NCBI GenBank assembly: GCA_047639475.1
Contig: JBLIOD010000002.1
Span: 1 to 64,000 of the forward strand
Source: JAAELZ01 sp047639475
GTDB taxonomy: Bacteria; Pseudomonadota; Gammaproteobacteria; Arenicellales; Poriferihabitantaceae
DNA length: 64,000 bases
Reading direction: 5' to 3'
In this document: in pieces, positions 34,299 to 42,957 of the stretch
How positions within the stretch are numbered: the stretch's first letter is position 1
Layout of the letters: each line of letters begins with the position of its first letter
Notes under the pieces: generated by a model
What the model was told of the DNA's origin: nothing
The model's input: only the letters and a program-made list of their open reading frames with translations
The model's database searches: none
Translations under genes and position numbers: made by a program

Positions 34299-35649
34299 GG
34301 CTTCTTTCGCGAGACAGCTGTCTCGTTTACTTCCCAAACTCACAAAGCAGTCTACTTTATATCTTGCCTATAGCGGCGGAGTGGATTCGGCTGTATTGCT
34401 GAATTTGACAGCGCAATATGCGCAGCATAATGGATTACAGCTAAAGGCTTTGCATGTTAATCATGGTGTCTCTACTCACGCGCTAAAATGGCAAAGCTTT
34501 TGTGAGCAACAATGCACGCAATGGAAAATTGAGTGCCTGGTGAAAGTCCTTGATCTGTCTATTGTTAAAGCAAACTTTGAGCAGGTGGCCCGAGATGAGC
34601 GATATACTTTTTTCGCGCAGCACCTACAGCTCGGCGATGTATTGCTGACGGCTCATCATCAAAGTGACCAAATAGAAACTGTGCTGATGCGATTGTTTCG
34701 CGGCAGCGGTGTTAGAGGCTTGGTGGGTATTGTTCCGGTAAAACACTTTAAGGAGGCGCAACTAGTTCGACCATTTTTGGACGTCGGTAAACAAAACCTT
34801 GTCGATTATGCGACTAATAATCAGATTGACTGGGTAGAGGATGAGTCTAATCAGGCGCCACAGTTTGATCGTAATCTACTGCGCCATAGTGTAATGCCTG
34901 CGCTGAGAGCCGCATTTCCAGAAAGTGAAGCTGGAATCATGGCCGCAGCAAACAAAGCGCAAGTGGCGCAAGTTTTACTAGATGAACTTGGGGAGATGGA
35001 CATTTCACATTGTAAAGATGAAGGTCAGTTTGGTTGGTTTGATTTAGCAGTGCCCCTAGGGTGGTCAAAACTACGCGAGTTGTCGGACCAACGGGTTTAT
35101 AACGTCATAGATGTATGGATGCAGTCACATGTTCATTATGCTTTACCAAGAAGCCGATTACTAACTTGGGTTGAGCAGCTTAGGGCCGTATCCAATGAAA
35201 GTCAGCCAAGCTTAGAACATGAAGGGGGACGTTTGCAGTATGCCTATGGCTATTTGCATTTTTTAAAAGAGCTACTTCCTGCTCAGGCAGAATCTATTTA
35301 TTGGAATATTCTCGAACCTTTGTGTTTACCAGAACTAGGTTTGGAACTAACAAGTGAACTTACGGTGATGGCGAGTGGGGTCTCAAATGTTATTCAGTTA
35401 GAACATGACGAAGTCGAGGTGTCATGGCGAAAGGGCGGCGAGCGAATTCGTCAAGTAGGCCGTGATCACAGTCAGAGTTTTAAAAAATGCCTGCAAGAAA
35501 ATGCGGTCCCTCATTGGGAGAGAGAACATCTGCCAATTTTAAAAATTGCAGACAACATTGTGTGGACAGCTGCATTGGGGGCTCTCGATTACTCACTATT
35601 AACTAAAAATGGCAAGTTAATTAACTTCGCTTTACGCAAACTTAATTGA
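34282..35649 (+). CDS. tilS: tRNA(Ile)-lysidine synthetase
   Basis: TilS puts lysine on C34 of the CAU-anticodon tRNA-Ile to change its decoding from AUG to AUA. The 455-residue protein has the ATP-pyrophosphatase P-loop YLAYSGGVDSAVLL near the start, then HVNHGVS, TAHHQSDQIETVLMRLFRGSG and a C-terminal substrate-binding domain with RKGGERIRQVGRDHSQSFKK. The start is taken as TTG at 34282, overlapping accA; no ATG lies near. Both ends fit the usual E. coli length. Confidence 0.93.
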   Translation: MTALSKASFARQLSRLLPKLTKQSTLYLAYSGGVDSAVLLNLTAQYAQHNGLQLKALHVNHGVSTHALKWQSFCEQQCTQWKIECLVKVLDLSIVKANFEQVARDERYTFFAQHLQLGDVLLTAHHQSDQIETVLMRLFRGSGVRGLVGIVPVKHFKEAQLVRPFLDVGKQNLVDYATNNQIDWVEDESNQAPQFDRNLLRHSVMPALRAAFPESEAGIMAAANKAQVAQVLLDELGEMDISHCKDEGQFGWFDLAVPLGWSKLRELSDQRVYNVIDVWMQSHVHYALPRSRLLTWVEQLRAVSNESQPSLEHEGGRLQYAYGYLHFLKELLPAQAESIYWNILEPLCLPELGLELTSELTVMASGVSNVIQLEHDEVEVSWRKGGERIRQVGRDHSQSFKKCLQENAVPHWEREHLPILKIADNIVWTAALGALDYSLLTKNGKLINFALRKLN

Positions 35650-35747
35650 TGAATTAGTTTGAGAAACTCCCGTGGTTTTGTTACTCTATTCCCCCGTCTG
35701 CGTCACAGTATTTTGTGCCCAAAATCCACTCTCTCCCGGAAAAAAAG

Positions 35748-37385
35748 TTGGCGAAGAAGTATATATTTATTACAGGCGGTGTAGTTTCCTCATTGGGCAA
35801 AGGCCTTACAGGGGCTTCTTTGGCAGCGTTGCTGGAAGCACGCGGCTTAAAGGTCAGCATGATGAAACTCGATCCTTATATCAACGTTGACCCCGGTACC
35901 ATGAGTCCGCTGCAACACGGCGAAGTATTTGTGACTGAAGATGGGGCGGAAACCGATCTTGATTTAGGTCACTACGAGCGCTTCATCCGCACGCCGATGA
36001 AGAAGACCAACAACTTCACCACGGGCCAAGTCTACGAGAAAGTAATCAGTCGTGAACGACGCGGTGACTACTTAGGAGGCACAGTACAGGTTATTCCCCA
36101 CATCACTGATCAAATGAAAGAGTGGATACACCAAGCCTCTGAAGGTATGGATGTGGCTCTGGTCGAAATTGGCGGCACCGTAGGTGATATTGAATCTTTG
36201 CCCTTTCTTGAGGCTATACGCCAGATGCGAGTTGATCTAGGCTATGAAAACACCCTATACATGCACCTAACGCTGGTGCCGACTATTCGCGTGGCAGATG
36301 GTGAAATAAAAACCAAACCAACGCAGCACTCTGTAAAAGAGATGCGCTCAATTGGTATTCAACCTGATGTGTTGTTTTGCCGTTCTGATAATCCGCTGCC
36401 GGATAGTGCTCGCAAGAAAATTGCCTTGTTCACCAATGTTCATCCTAAGGCAGTTATTTCTGCCTATGACGTTGATAACATTTACAAAGTGCCGCGCATA
36501 TACCACGAGCAGGGCTTAGACGATATCGTGGTTAAACACTTGCGCCTAGAAGTGCCTCCACCGAATATGGAAGAGTGGGACCTGGTTGTGAAAAACAGTG
36601 AAAATCCGACAGGTGAAATCACCATCGCAATGGTGGGGAAATATGTCCAACTAAAGGAATCATACAAATCACTCTCTGAGGCGCTTAGCCATGCGGGCAT
36701 TCATACTTTAACGAAAGTTAATGTGAACTATGTGAGCGCGCAAGACGTTGAAAAAGATGGTTCAACAGCCTTGGCGGGTGTTGATGCTATTTTGGTGCCG
36801 GGTGGCTTTGGTAAGCGCGGCACTGAGGGTAAGGTGGCCGCTGCGAAATACGCACGAGAAAATAAAGTGCCCTATTTGGGCATTTGTTTGGGCATGCAAG
36901 TGGCGATTATTGATTACGCGCGCAACGTAGCCAATCTGACTGACGCCAACAGCACAGAGTTTAATGCTGAAACGCCGCATCCGGTGGTGGGTTTGATCAG
37001 CGAATGGAAAACTGATGCAGGTGATGTTGAACAGAGAACTGAAGATTCTAATTTAGGCGGCACCATGCGCTTGGGCGCACAGGCTAGTCATTTGAAAGTG
37101 GGTTCTAAAGTAAGAGAAATCTACGGCAGTGATGTTGTCTATGACCGCCACCGTCACCGCTATGAGTTCAATAATAATTATATTGAACTATTGGAGAAAA
37201 CAGGATTGGTCTTTTCTGCTACTTCGGGTGATGACCTAGTGGAAATGATAGAACTGCCTGATCATCCTTGGTTTGTGGCTTGTCAGTTTCATCCTGAATT
37301 CACCTCATCGCCGCGAGATGGTCACCCACTGTTTACCAGTTATGTGGCGGCCGCACGGGCGCAACAAGACCATAATAAGAGTTAG
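35748..37385 (+). CDS. pyrG: CTP synthase
   Basis: PyrG aminates UTP to CTP with glutamine. From the TTG at 35748 the product is 545 residues, the E. coli length, and starts MAKKYIFITGGVVSSLGKG. GGA at 35738-35740 gives a Shine-Dalgarno seven bases upstream. An earlier GTG at 35715 would add an 11-residue tail and was not preferred. The synthetase domain has MKLDPYINVDPGTM and the GAT domain has GICLGMQ (nucleophilic Cys) with HPEFTS. A short untranslated gap separates it from tilS. Confidence 0.94.
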   Translation: MAKKYIFITGGVVSSLGKGLTGASLAALLEARGLKVSMMKLDPYINVDPGTMSPLQHGEVFVTEDGAETDLDLGHYERFIRTPMKKTNNFTTGQVYEKVISRERRGDYLGGTVQVIPHITDQMKEWIHQASEGMDVALVEIGGTVGDIESLPFLEAIRQMRVDLGYENTLYMHLTLVPTIRVADGEIKTKPTQHSVKEMRSIGIQPDVLFCRSDNPLPDSARKKIALFTNVHPKAVISAYDVDNIYKVPRIYHEQGLDDIVVKHLRLEVPPPNMEEWDLVVKNSENPTGEITIAMVGKYVQLKESYKSLSEALSHAGIHTLTKVNVNYVSAQDVEKDGSTALAGVDAILVPGGFGKRGTEGKVAAAKYARENKVPYLGICLGMQVAIIDYARNVANLTDANSTEFNAETPHPVVGLISEWKTDAGDVEQRTEDSNLGGTMRLGAQASHLKVGSKVREIYGSDVVYDRHRHRYEFNNNYIELLEKTGLVFSATSGDDLVEMIELPDHPWFVACQFHPEFTSSPRDGHPLFTSYVAAARAQQDHNKS

Positions 37386-37389
37386 GTTA

Positions 37390-38208
37390 ATGTCATTCGG
37401 TGCAATAAAAACGGGCGCAGGCCAGCCTTTCTTTCTGATCGCGGGGCCTTGCGTTATAGAATCATTAGACTTGGCTTTAAGCACCGCGGAAACCTTAAAA
37501 ATTATTACCGATAAATTAGGTATACCCTTTTTGTATAAGTCGTCTTTTGATAAGGCGAATAGAACCTCTATCACGTCCCAGCGCGGTCCCGGTCGGGATG
37601 AAGGCTTGAAAATTTTGCAAACTGTGCGAGAGCAAATTGGTTGTTCAGTGCTGACGGATGTACACAGTCCGGCTGATGTGAGCGCAGCGAGCCAAGTAGT
37701 GGACGCTATTCAAACCCCCGCATTCTTATGTAGACAAACAGACTTGATTGAAGCGGTGGCTACTTGTGGTATTCCCGTGAATATTAAGAAAGGTCAATTT
37801 TTATCAGGCCCTGAGATGACGCATGTCGTAGCGAAAGCCAAGGCAGCTAACCCAGATGCATCTGTCGCGGTATGTGAGCGAGGCAATAGTTTTGGCTATA
37901 ATAATCTGGTGGTGGATATGCGTAATTTGGATATTATGCGCGAAACGGGTTGCCCTGTGGTATTTGATGCTACCCATTCAGTGCAATTACCCGGTGGTGC
38001 GAATGGTAAATCAGGCGGCCAACGAGAGTTTGTACCGGTCTTGTCGCGCGCAGCAGTCGCCATCGGGGTGGATGGCTTGTTTATGGAAACCCATCCAGAT
38101 CCAGCGAATGCTTGGAGCGACGGCGCCAATGCATGGCCGATCCAAAAAATGGAAGCTTTGCTAACGCAATTATTGGCGTTACATCAGGTTAGTAGGGCAC
38201 CGCTTTAG
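37390..38208 (+). CDS. kdsA: 3-deoxy-D-manno-octulosonate 8-phosphate synthase
   Basis: KdsA condenses PEP and arabinose 5-phosphate to KDO 8-phosphate for lipopolysaccharide. The ATG at 37390 gives a 272-residue protein. It has FFLIAGPCVIES, FLYKSSFDKANRTS, LCRQTDLIEA, KKGQFLSGPEM and FDATHSVQLPGG. A longer reading frame from 37273 lies inside pyrG and was rejected. It starts four bases after the pyrG stop. eno would normally follow, but here it is 23 kb away. Confidence 0.96.
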   Translation: MSFGAIKTGAGQPFFLIAGPCVIESLDLALSTAETLKIITDKLGIPFLYKSSFDKANRTSITSQRGPGRDEGLKILQTVREQIGCSVLTDVHSPADVSAASQVVDAIQTPAFLCRQTDLIEAVATCGIPVNIKKGQFLSGPEMTHVVAKAKAANPDASVAVCERGNSFGYNNLVVDMRNLDIMRETGCPVVFDATHSVQLPGGANGKSGGQREFVPVLSRAAVAIGVDGLFMETHPDPANAWSDGANAWPIQKMEALLTQLLALHQVSRAPL

Positions 38209-38247
38209 GATTTAAGTTCACCTTGAGTGATAAGCCATCTTTATGGT

Positions 38248-38275
38248 TTGACAAAGTAATACTGAGTAGTTAAAT
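38248..38275 (+). promoter_or_regulatory. Predicted sigma-70 promoter for glyA
   Basis: A perfect TTGACA (38248-38253) is followed after 16 bp by TTAAAT (38270-38275, four of six). A start near 38282 would leave a 110-base untranslated leader before glyA. No riboswitch fold was recognised in that leader. Confidence 0.45.
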
Positions 38276-38393
38276 CCATTTTGATACCATAGAGTCAATA
38301 GCTAAATAAATGGCGCATTGATCTCGTATTTTACGCCGTATGCGAGCTACACTCACGCTTTGAAATTTTTCACTATTTTACCGGTAATTAACC

Positions 38394-39647
38394 ATGTTTA
38401 AAGAAAGCGATAACATTGCAGATTTTGATGCGGACTTATGGGCAGCGATGCAACATGAGACGCAACGCCAAAATGATCACATCGAACTAATAGCTTCAGA
38501 AAACTACACTAGCAAGCGTGTAATGCAGGCTCAAGGTTCAGACCTTACTAATAAATATGCCGAAGGCTATCCTGGTAAGCGTTACTACGGTGGTTGTGAA
38601 CATGTCGATACCGCTGAAACCTTGGCAATTTCACGTATTAAAGAATTGTTCGGTGCCGACTATGCTAACGTGCAGCCTCACTCAGGTTCACAAGCAAACG
38701 CGGGCGTTTTTTTGGCGTTGATGGAGCCAGGTGATACCGTGTTAGGAATGAGCTTAGCGCACGGTGGACACTTAACGCATGGTTCGCATGTAAACTTCTC
38801 AGGTAAAACCTACAACGCAGTTCAGTATGGTTTGAATGAAGCAACTGGTGAAGTGGATTATGACCAAGTTCAGGCATTGGCCAATGAGCACAAGCCTAAA
38901 ATGATCATCGCGGGCTTCTCAGCCTATTCACGCATTATGGATTGGCAACGCTTTCGCGACATAGCGGATTCAGTAGGAGCTTACTTGTTTGTCGATATGG
39001 CGCATGTTGCTGGTTTGGTCGCTGCAGGCTTGTATCCCAGCCCAGTCCAAATTGCTGATGTAACTACTACCACTACGCATAAGACGCTACGCGGCCCACG
39101 CGGTGGTTTGATTTTGGCTAAGAAAAACCCTGAGATTGAAAAGAAATTGAGCTCGGCCATTTTTCCGGGCATTCAAGGTGGCCCTTTGATGCATGTTATT
39201 GCGGCAAAAGCGGTGGCTTTCAAAGAAGCACTAGAGCCCGAGTTTACTGAGTATCAAAAGCAAGTCGTTGTTAATGCACAAGCCATGGCTAACGCATTCA
39301 TCAAACGGGGTTACAAAGTGGTCTCAGGCGGTACCGATAATCATTTATTTTTATTAGATTTGGTAGACAAGGACATTACTGGTAAAGATGCAGATGCCGC
39401 ATTAGGCCGAGCAAATATTACAGTTAATAAAAATGCAGTGCCTAATGATCCTCGATCACCTTTCGTGACCAGCGGTTTGCGTTTGGGCTCACCGGCAATA
39501 ACCACTCGCGGTTTTAAAGAAGAGCAAGTCGAGCAGATGGTAGGGTGGATGTGTGAAGTGTTGGAGAACATTGATGATGATAGTACGATCAATCGCATTA
39601 AAGGTGAAGTTACTGCTTTATGTAAGCAATTCCCTGTTTACGCTTAA
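38394..39647 (+). CDS. glyA: Serine hydroxymethyltransferase
   Basis: GlyA interconverts serine and glycine, loading the folate one-carbon pool. The 417-residue PLP enzyme has HIELIASENYTS, AEGYPGKRYYGGCE, NVQPHSGSQAN, and the PLP lysine in TTTTHKTLRGPRGG. It is flanked by a promoter and a strong terminator, so it is likely monocistronic. Confidence 0.97.
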   Translation: MFKESDNIADFDADLWAAMQHETQRQNDHIELIASENYTSKRVMQAQGSDLTNKYAEGYPGKRYYGGCEHVDTAETLAISRIKELFGADYANVQPHSGSQANAGVFLALMEPGDTVLGMSLAHGGHLTHGSHVNFSGKTYNAVQYGLNEATGEVDYDQVQALANEHKPKMIIAGFSAYSRIMDWQRFRDIADSVGAYLFVDMAHVAGLVAAGLYPSPVQIADVTTTTTHKTLRGPRGGLILAKKNPEIEKKLSSAIFPGIQGGPLMHVIAAKAVAFKEALEPEFTEYQKQVVVNAQAMANAFIKRGYKVVSGGTDNHLFLLDLVDKDITGKDADAALGRANITVNKNAVPNDPRSPFVTSGLRLGSPAITTRGFKEEQVEQMVGWMCEVLENIDDDSTINRIKGEVTALCKQFPVYA

Positions 39648-39667
39648 TTTAGTTTAAGTCTTTAGAG

Positions 39668-39702
39668 GCCTGCTTCGTCGATGACGGTGGCAGGCTTTTT
39701 TT
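39668..39702 (+). terminator. Rho-independent terminator of glyA
   Basis: GCCTGC (39668-39673) pairs with GCAGGC (39690-39695), with an inner CGTC/GACG hairpin and a run of seven T directly after. Confidence 0.85.
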
Positions 39703-39722
39703 ATGTCATTCTCTAATTTTCT

Positions 39723-39863
39723 TTAACGTCGGCGACGTATCGCCAAGATGATAAATACGGCTACGCCAACGGCGAGTAGTGCCATACTGTCCAAACGAGG
39801 GATTCCACGCCAAATAGCAGCGTGTAGAATAGAGTTTAGTACTTGATCAATTAAGGAATCCAT
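39723..39863 (-). CDS. Small single-span membrane protein, 46 residues
   Basis: The frame from ATG at 39863 to TAA at 39725-39723 encodes 46 residues. The first half is amphipathic (DSLIDQVLNSILHAAIW), then a hydrophobic span (MALLAVGVAVFIILAI, residues 27-42) ends in a run of four arginines, a normal stop-transfer signal. The arrangement suggests an N-out, C-in membrane protein. An AGAGG lies 14 bases upstream, a little far. It is convergent with glyA. I do not recognise the family, and comparison with related genomes would decide whether it is real. Confidence 0.5.
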   Translation of the reverse strand: MDSLIDQVLNSILHAAIWRGIPRLDSMALLAVGVAVFIILAIRRRR

Positions 39864-39939
39864 CGATTTATTTATAGCCTCTTTATAGCGATAATAGGGG
39901 TGTCATTACCACCACACTGAATCTGAATTTTACCCAATT

Positions 39940-41262
39940 ATGGCCCGAAAAAGAAATGATCCTGTTACGACGTTATCAGAACCCTCACTGGCGCATGATG
40001 GCCGCGGCGTAGTACGCCATAATGAACGGGTTTATTTTGTCGCTGGCGCATTGCCAGAAGAAGAATTAGTATTTACACCATTTCATAAACAACGTGGTAG
40101 TTATAACGGCCGCCTTGAAGAAATAATCAAACCCAATGCTGACAGAGTAGAGCCGCCTTGTGAATATTTTGGGGTATGCGGTGGCTGCTCAACGCAGCAT
40201 CTTTCACCTACGGCGCAACTTAAATTTAAAGCACAAACGCTGGCTGACAATTTGCAGCGTATTGGTCAAGTAACGCCTGAACAGTGGTTAGAGCCTATTA
40301 CTTCTGATTGGACTCACTATCGCCGTAAGGCGCGCTTAGGGGTAAAGTTTGTGCCTAAAAAAGGCGGAGTGCTAGTGGGGTTTAGAGAAAAAGGCACGGC
40401 TTATCTGACTTCGCTTAAGTCATGCCTTACATTAGATAAACGCATTGGTGATTTGTTACCGCCATTACACGAGTTAGTTGAGGGCTTAAATGCACCGAAC
40501 CGCATTCCACAAATTGAAGTGGCCGCGGCTGAGGAAGCAGTAGCGTTGGTGATTCGTAATCTAGAAGCCATGACAGAAGAGGACATGGTCCTGTTAGAAG
40601 AATTTGCAAAGAAAAATGAAGTGCATGTTTTATTACAACCCGCTGGGCCAGATTCTATTTTTCCTGTTTGGCCTAAACAACCTGAGGCCCTATATTATTT
40701 AATGCCTGAGTTTGATTTAAAACTGGAGTTCAGGGCAAGTGACTTCATTCAAGTGAATGAACCAATGAACCGTAAAATGGTGAGTTTGACGGTAGAGTTT
40801 CTTGAGCTATCTGAGCAAGACCATGTATTAGATTTATTCTGCGGCCTAGGCAACTTCAGCTTGGCAGTAGCGCGAGCGGGTGCGAGTGTGGTTGGTGTTG
40901 AAGGCGAACAAGCGATGGTTGACCAAGCAAAACACAATACTCAACTAAATGGCATTGATAACGCTGAGTTCCTGGCAGCAAACCTGCATTTGGAAGGGGC
41001 TGAAAAAGGATTGCCTGCGTCTGGGTTTAATAAACTGTTGCTCGATCCACCTCGATCAGGGGCGCAGTTAATTATTAGCGAATATGTACCTATTCTCAAG
41101 CCTGAGCGCATTGTATACGTGTCTTGCAACCCAGCAACGCTGGCAAGAGATGCCAATATTTTGGTGAACCATCATGGCTATAAATTGCTGTCTGCAGGCG
41201 CTATCGATATGTTTCCGCACACCGCTCATGTTGAATCTATTGCCGTGTTTGAAAGAGCATAG
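39940..41262 (+). CDS. rlmD: 23S rRNA (uracil-1939 C5)-methyltransferase
   Basis: RlmD makes m5U1939 in 23S rRNA. The 440-residue protein has an N-terminal TRAM domain, an Fe-S cluster cysteine block (CEYFGVCGGCSTQHL with a later cysteine at LKSCLT), the SAM fold LDLFCGLGNFSLA, LLDPPRSGA and the catalytic cysteine in YVSCNPATLARD. It is preceded by a small divergent gene and about 75 bases of upstream DNA. Confidence 0.94.
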   Translation: MARKRNDPVTTLSEPSLAHDGRGVVRHNERVYFVAGALPEEELVFTPFHKQRGSYNGRLEEIIKPNADRVEPPCEYFGVCGGCSTQHLSPTAQLKFKAQTLADNLQRIGQVTPEQWLEPITSDWTHYRRKARLGVKFVPKKGGVLVGFREKGTAYLTSLKSCLTLDKRIGDLLPPLHELVEGLNAPNRIPQIEVAAAEEAVALVIRNLEAMTEEDMVLLEEFAKKNEVHVLLQPAGPDSIFPVWPKQPEALYYLMPEFDLKLEFRASDFIQVNEPMNRKMVSLTVEFLELSEQDHVLDLFCGLGNFSLAVARAGASVVGVEGEQAMVDQAKHNTQLNGIDNAEFLAANLHLEGAEKGLPASGFNKLLLDPPRSGAQLIISEYVPILKPERIVYVSCNPATLARDANILVNHHGYKLLSAGAIDMFPHTAHVESIAVFERA

Positions 41263-41285
41263 TTCTGAATTGAATTGTAAAGAAC

Positions 41286-42302
41286 CTAGATCAAGTAGGT
41301 CCAAGCCAGTATGGCTAAGCCCAGTAAAATCAGTGTTTCTATAATGATTACGCCGAAATGAAGCGGGCCTAAATCTGTCATAGTTTTAAGCGAAGTTTTA
41401 ACCCCCAGTGCTGAGATTGATGCCACCAATAACCACCTAGAGCTGTGATCTAACAACTCTTGCAACCATTCCGGTATAAAGCCCAAGCTGTTTAGCGTTA
41501 AGGTAAAAGCAAACCCTAGCGCAAACCAAGGAAAGACGCTGGTAAACGGTGCGCCTTTGTTCTGGCGATTAAAGCTTGCGAAAATCAATACAACAATGGG
41601 TAAAGAGGCCACTCTTAATAATTTGATGTAAGTAGCAGTGTCGCCTGCCTCAGGTGAAATTGAATAACCCGCGCCAACCACTTGTGCGACATCGTGAATT
41701 GTGGCTCCAATTAAAGCACCGGAGCTAATGTCATCGAAACCAAACACCTTAAAAATAACGGGGTAAACGATCATAGCGATCGTTGATAAAATAGTAACAG
41801 CTATGACTGTGAACAGTACATCGCGCTCTAGTTGATCATCTTGGCGTAACACTGAGGATACTGCCAATGCTGCAGAAGCGCCGCAAATGGCTACCGCGCT
41901 GCCAGTTAGCAACCCAAAGCGTAAGCCGCGACCAAATAACTTAGAGATCACCACGCCGATGCCTATAATTAACACAATTAGGCCCAGTACAGCTAAGACT
42001 GGCCCTGTGCCTAAGCTAGATAGATCTTCAAACGTGATACGAACGCCTAGTAAGGCGATGCCTATTTTGAGTAAACGCTTAGCGGCAAAATCAATGCCAG
42101 GCTCACACTTAGGTGCTTCAGTTAAAAAGTGAAAAGCAATACCAATCAATAAGGCAAACAGCATAACGGGTGCGCCATAATGCTCTGATAAAAACGTCGC
42201 GCTTGCGGCAATGACGAAAGCGACAAAAATACCGGGGTAGTAAAGAAACCACGCTTGCTTTGCTGATTGTTGAAAATCCATGGCTGATAAAATGAAGAAC
42301 AA
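41286..42302 (-). CDS. YeiH-family putative sulfate exporter
   Basis: 338 residues with about ten transmembrane helices. Family signatures are GIALLGVRITFEDL near the start of helix three, AICGASAALAVSSVL, GATIHDVAQVVGAGYS and a C-terminal LLVASISALGVKTSL. The family (Pfam Cons_hypoth698) is annotated as sulfate exporter, but the substrate is poorly supported experimentally. It stands alone, with hairpin-rich DNA on its 5' side. Confidence 0.82.
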   Translation of the reverse strand: MFFILSAMDFQQSAKQAWFLYYPGIFVAFVIAASATFLSEHYGAPVMLFALLIGIAFHFLTEAPKCEPGIDFAAKRLLKIGIALLGVRITFEDLSSLGTGPVLAVLGLIVLIIGIGVVISKLFGRGLRFGLLTGSAVAICGASAALAVSSVLRQDDQLERDVLFTVIAVTILSTIAMIVYPVIFKVFGFDDISSGALIGATIHDVAQVVGAGYSISPEAGDTATYIKLLRVASLPIVVLIFASFNRQNKGAPFTSVFPWFALGFAFTLTLNSLGFIPEWLQELLDHSSRWLLVASISALGVKTSLKTMTDLGPLHFGVIIIETLILLGLAILAWTYLI

Positions 42303-42403
42303 GCTTTAGTATAGAGTAGCTTGTACTTAACAAGCTAAACGCAAATTTTTATTGGGCTATAGCACCAGACTATAAAGTGATAAGGGTCTGGTGATGTGCG
42401 TGT
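42303..42403. other. Hairpin-rich intergenic region between YeiH-type and GNAT genes
   Basis: Two inverted repeats lie here: TAGCTTGT/ACAAGCTA (about 42318-42340) and CACCAGAC/GTCTGGTG (about 42364-42400). Neither has a good T-tract on the minus strand, on which both genes are transcribed. They may terminate the GNAT transcript weakly. Confidence 0.35.
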
Positions 42404-42925
42404 TTAACTTAACTTGGAAAGTGCTACGGACGTGAGTTGGTAAACTACATTAACCTGGTTACTGCGGACGAGGTAGTTATCGATAAGCTCTCCACCGATT
42501 TTCTCAGCGGCTTTTTGCGAGCGAATGTTGTTTACCTCTATGACAAGAATGACTTTTTCCACAAACTGAAACGCATGCGTGAGCATCATTTTCTTTAATT
42601 CACGATTAAATGTGCCTCCCCAATAAGGGCGAGCAAGAAAGGTCCTGCCGATTTCTATTTCGCTTGTTTGTGCATCATAGTCATGGAATCTAGATGTGCC
42701 AATCGCTTGCTGTGTTTGCGTGTCTGTTACAAGCAATGCACCTTTTGATTGAATTGCATCATCAAAATAGAGCCTAAATACACTGCAAAGGTGGCGGTCC
42801 TTAGAAGGGTGTCCCGCCCAAAGCAAAGGATCATTTGCCGCGGCATATAGTGCATCAAAATCGTCTTCACCGATAGGTCGTAAAGAAATAAGAGCGCCGC
42901 TAAGGCTGGGTTGTTGATCAAAAAT
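42404..42925 (-). pseudogene. GNAT-family acetyltransferase with damaged or atypical start
   Basis: The frame encodes a RimJ/GNAT_3-type N-acetyltransferase. The visible core is TQQAIGTSRFHDYD, EIEIGRTFLARPYWG, MMLTHAFQFV and EVNNIRSQKAAEKIGGE. The N-terminal block ISLRPIGEDDFDALYAAAND lies upstream of the first ordinary start (TTG, 42826), in the same frame. That frame has no ATG, GTG or TTG there. Either translation starts at ATT (42925), or a one-base insertion in the CCC at 42927-42929 has separated the frame from GTG at 42935; deleting one C would give GTG AAA CCT ATT. The coordinates assume the ATT. Confidence is for the GNAT identity. Confidence 0.7.
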
Positions 42926-42957
42926 AGGGTTTCACTTTATTTTTTGCTGTGGCTTCG

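Noticed and set aside
36482..36980. Minus-strand frames inside pyrG
   Set aside because: They are shadows of a highly conserved gene in another frame.
37273..37389. N-terminal extension of kdsA
   Set aside because: It lies inside pyrG; kdsA similarity starts at the ATG at 37390.
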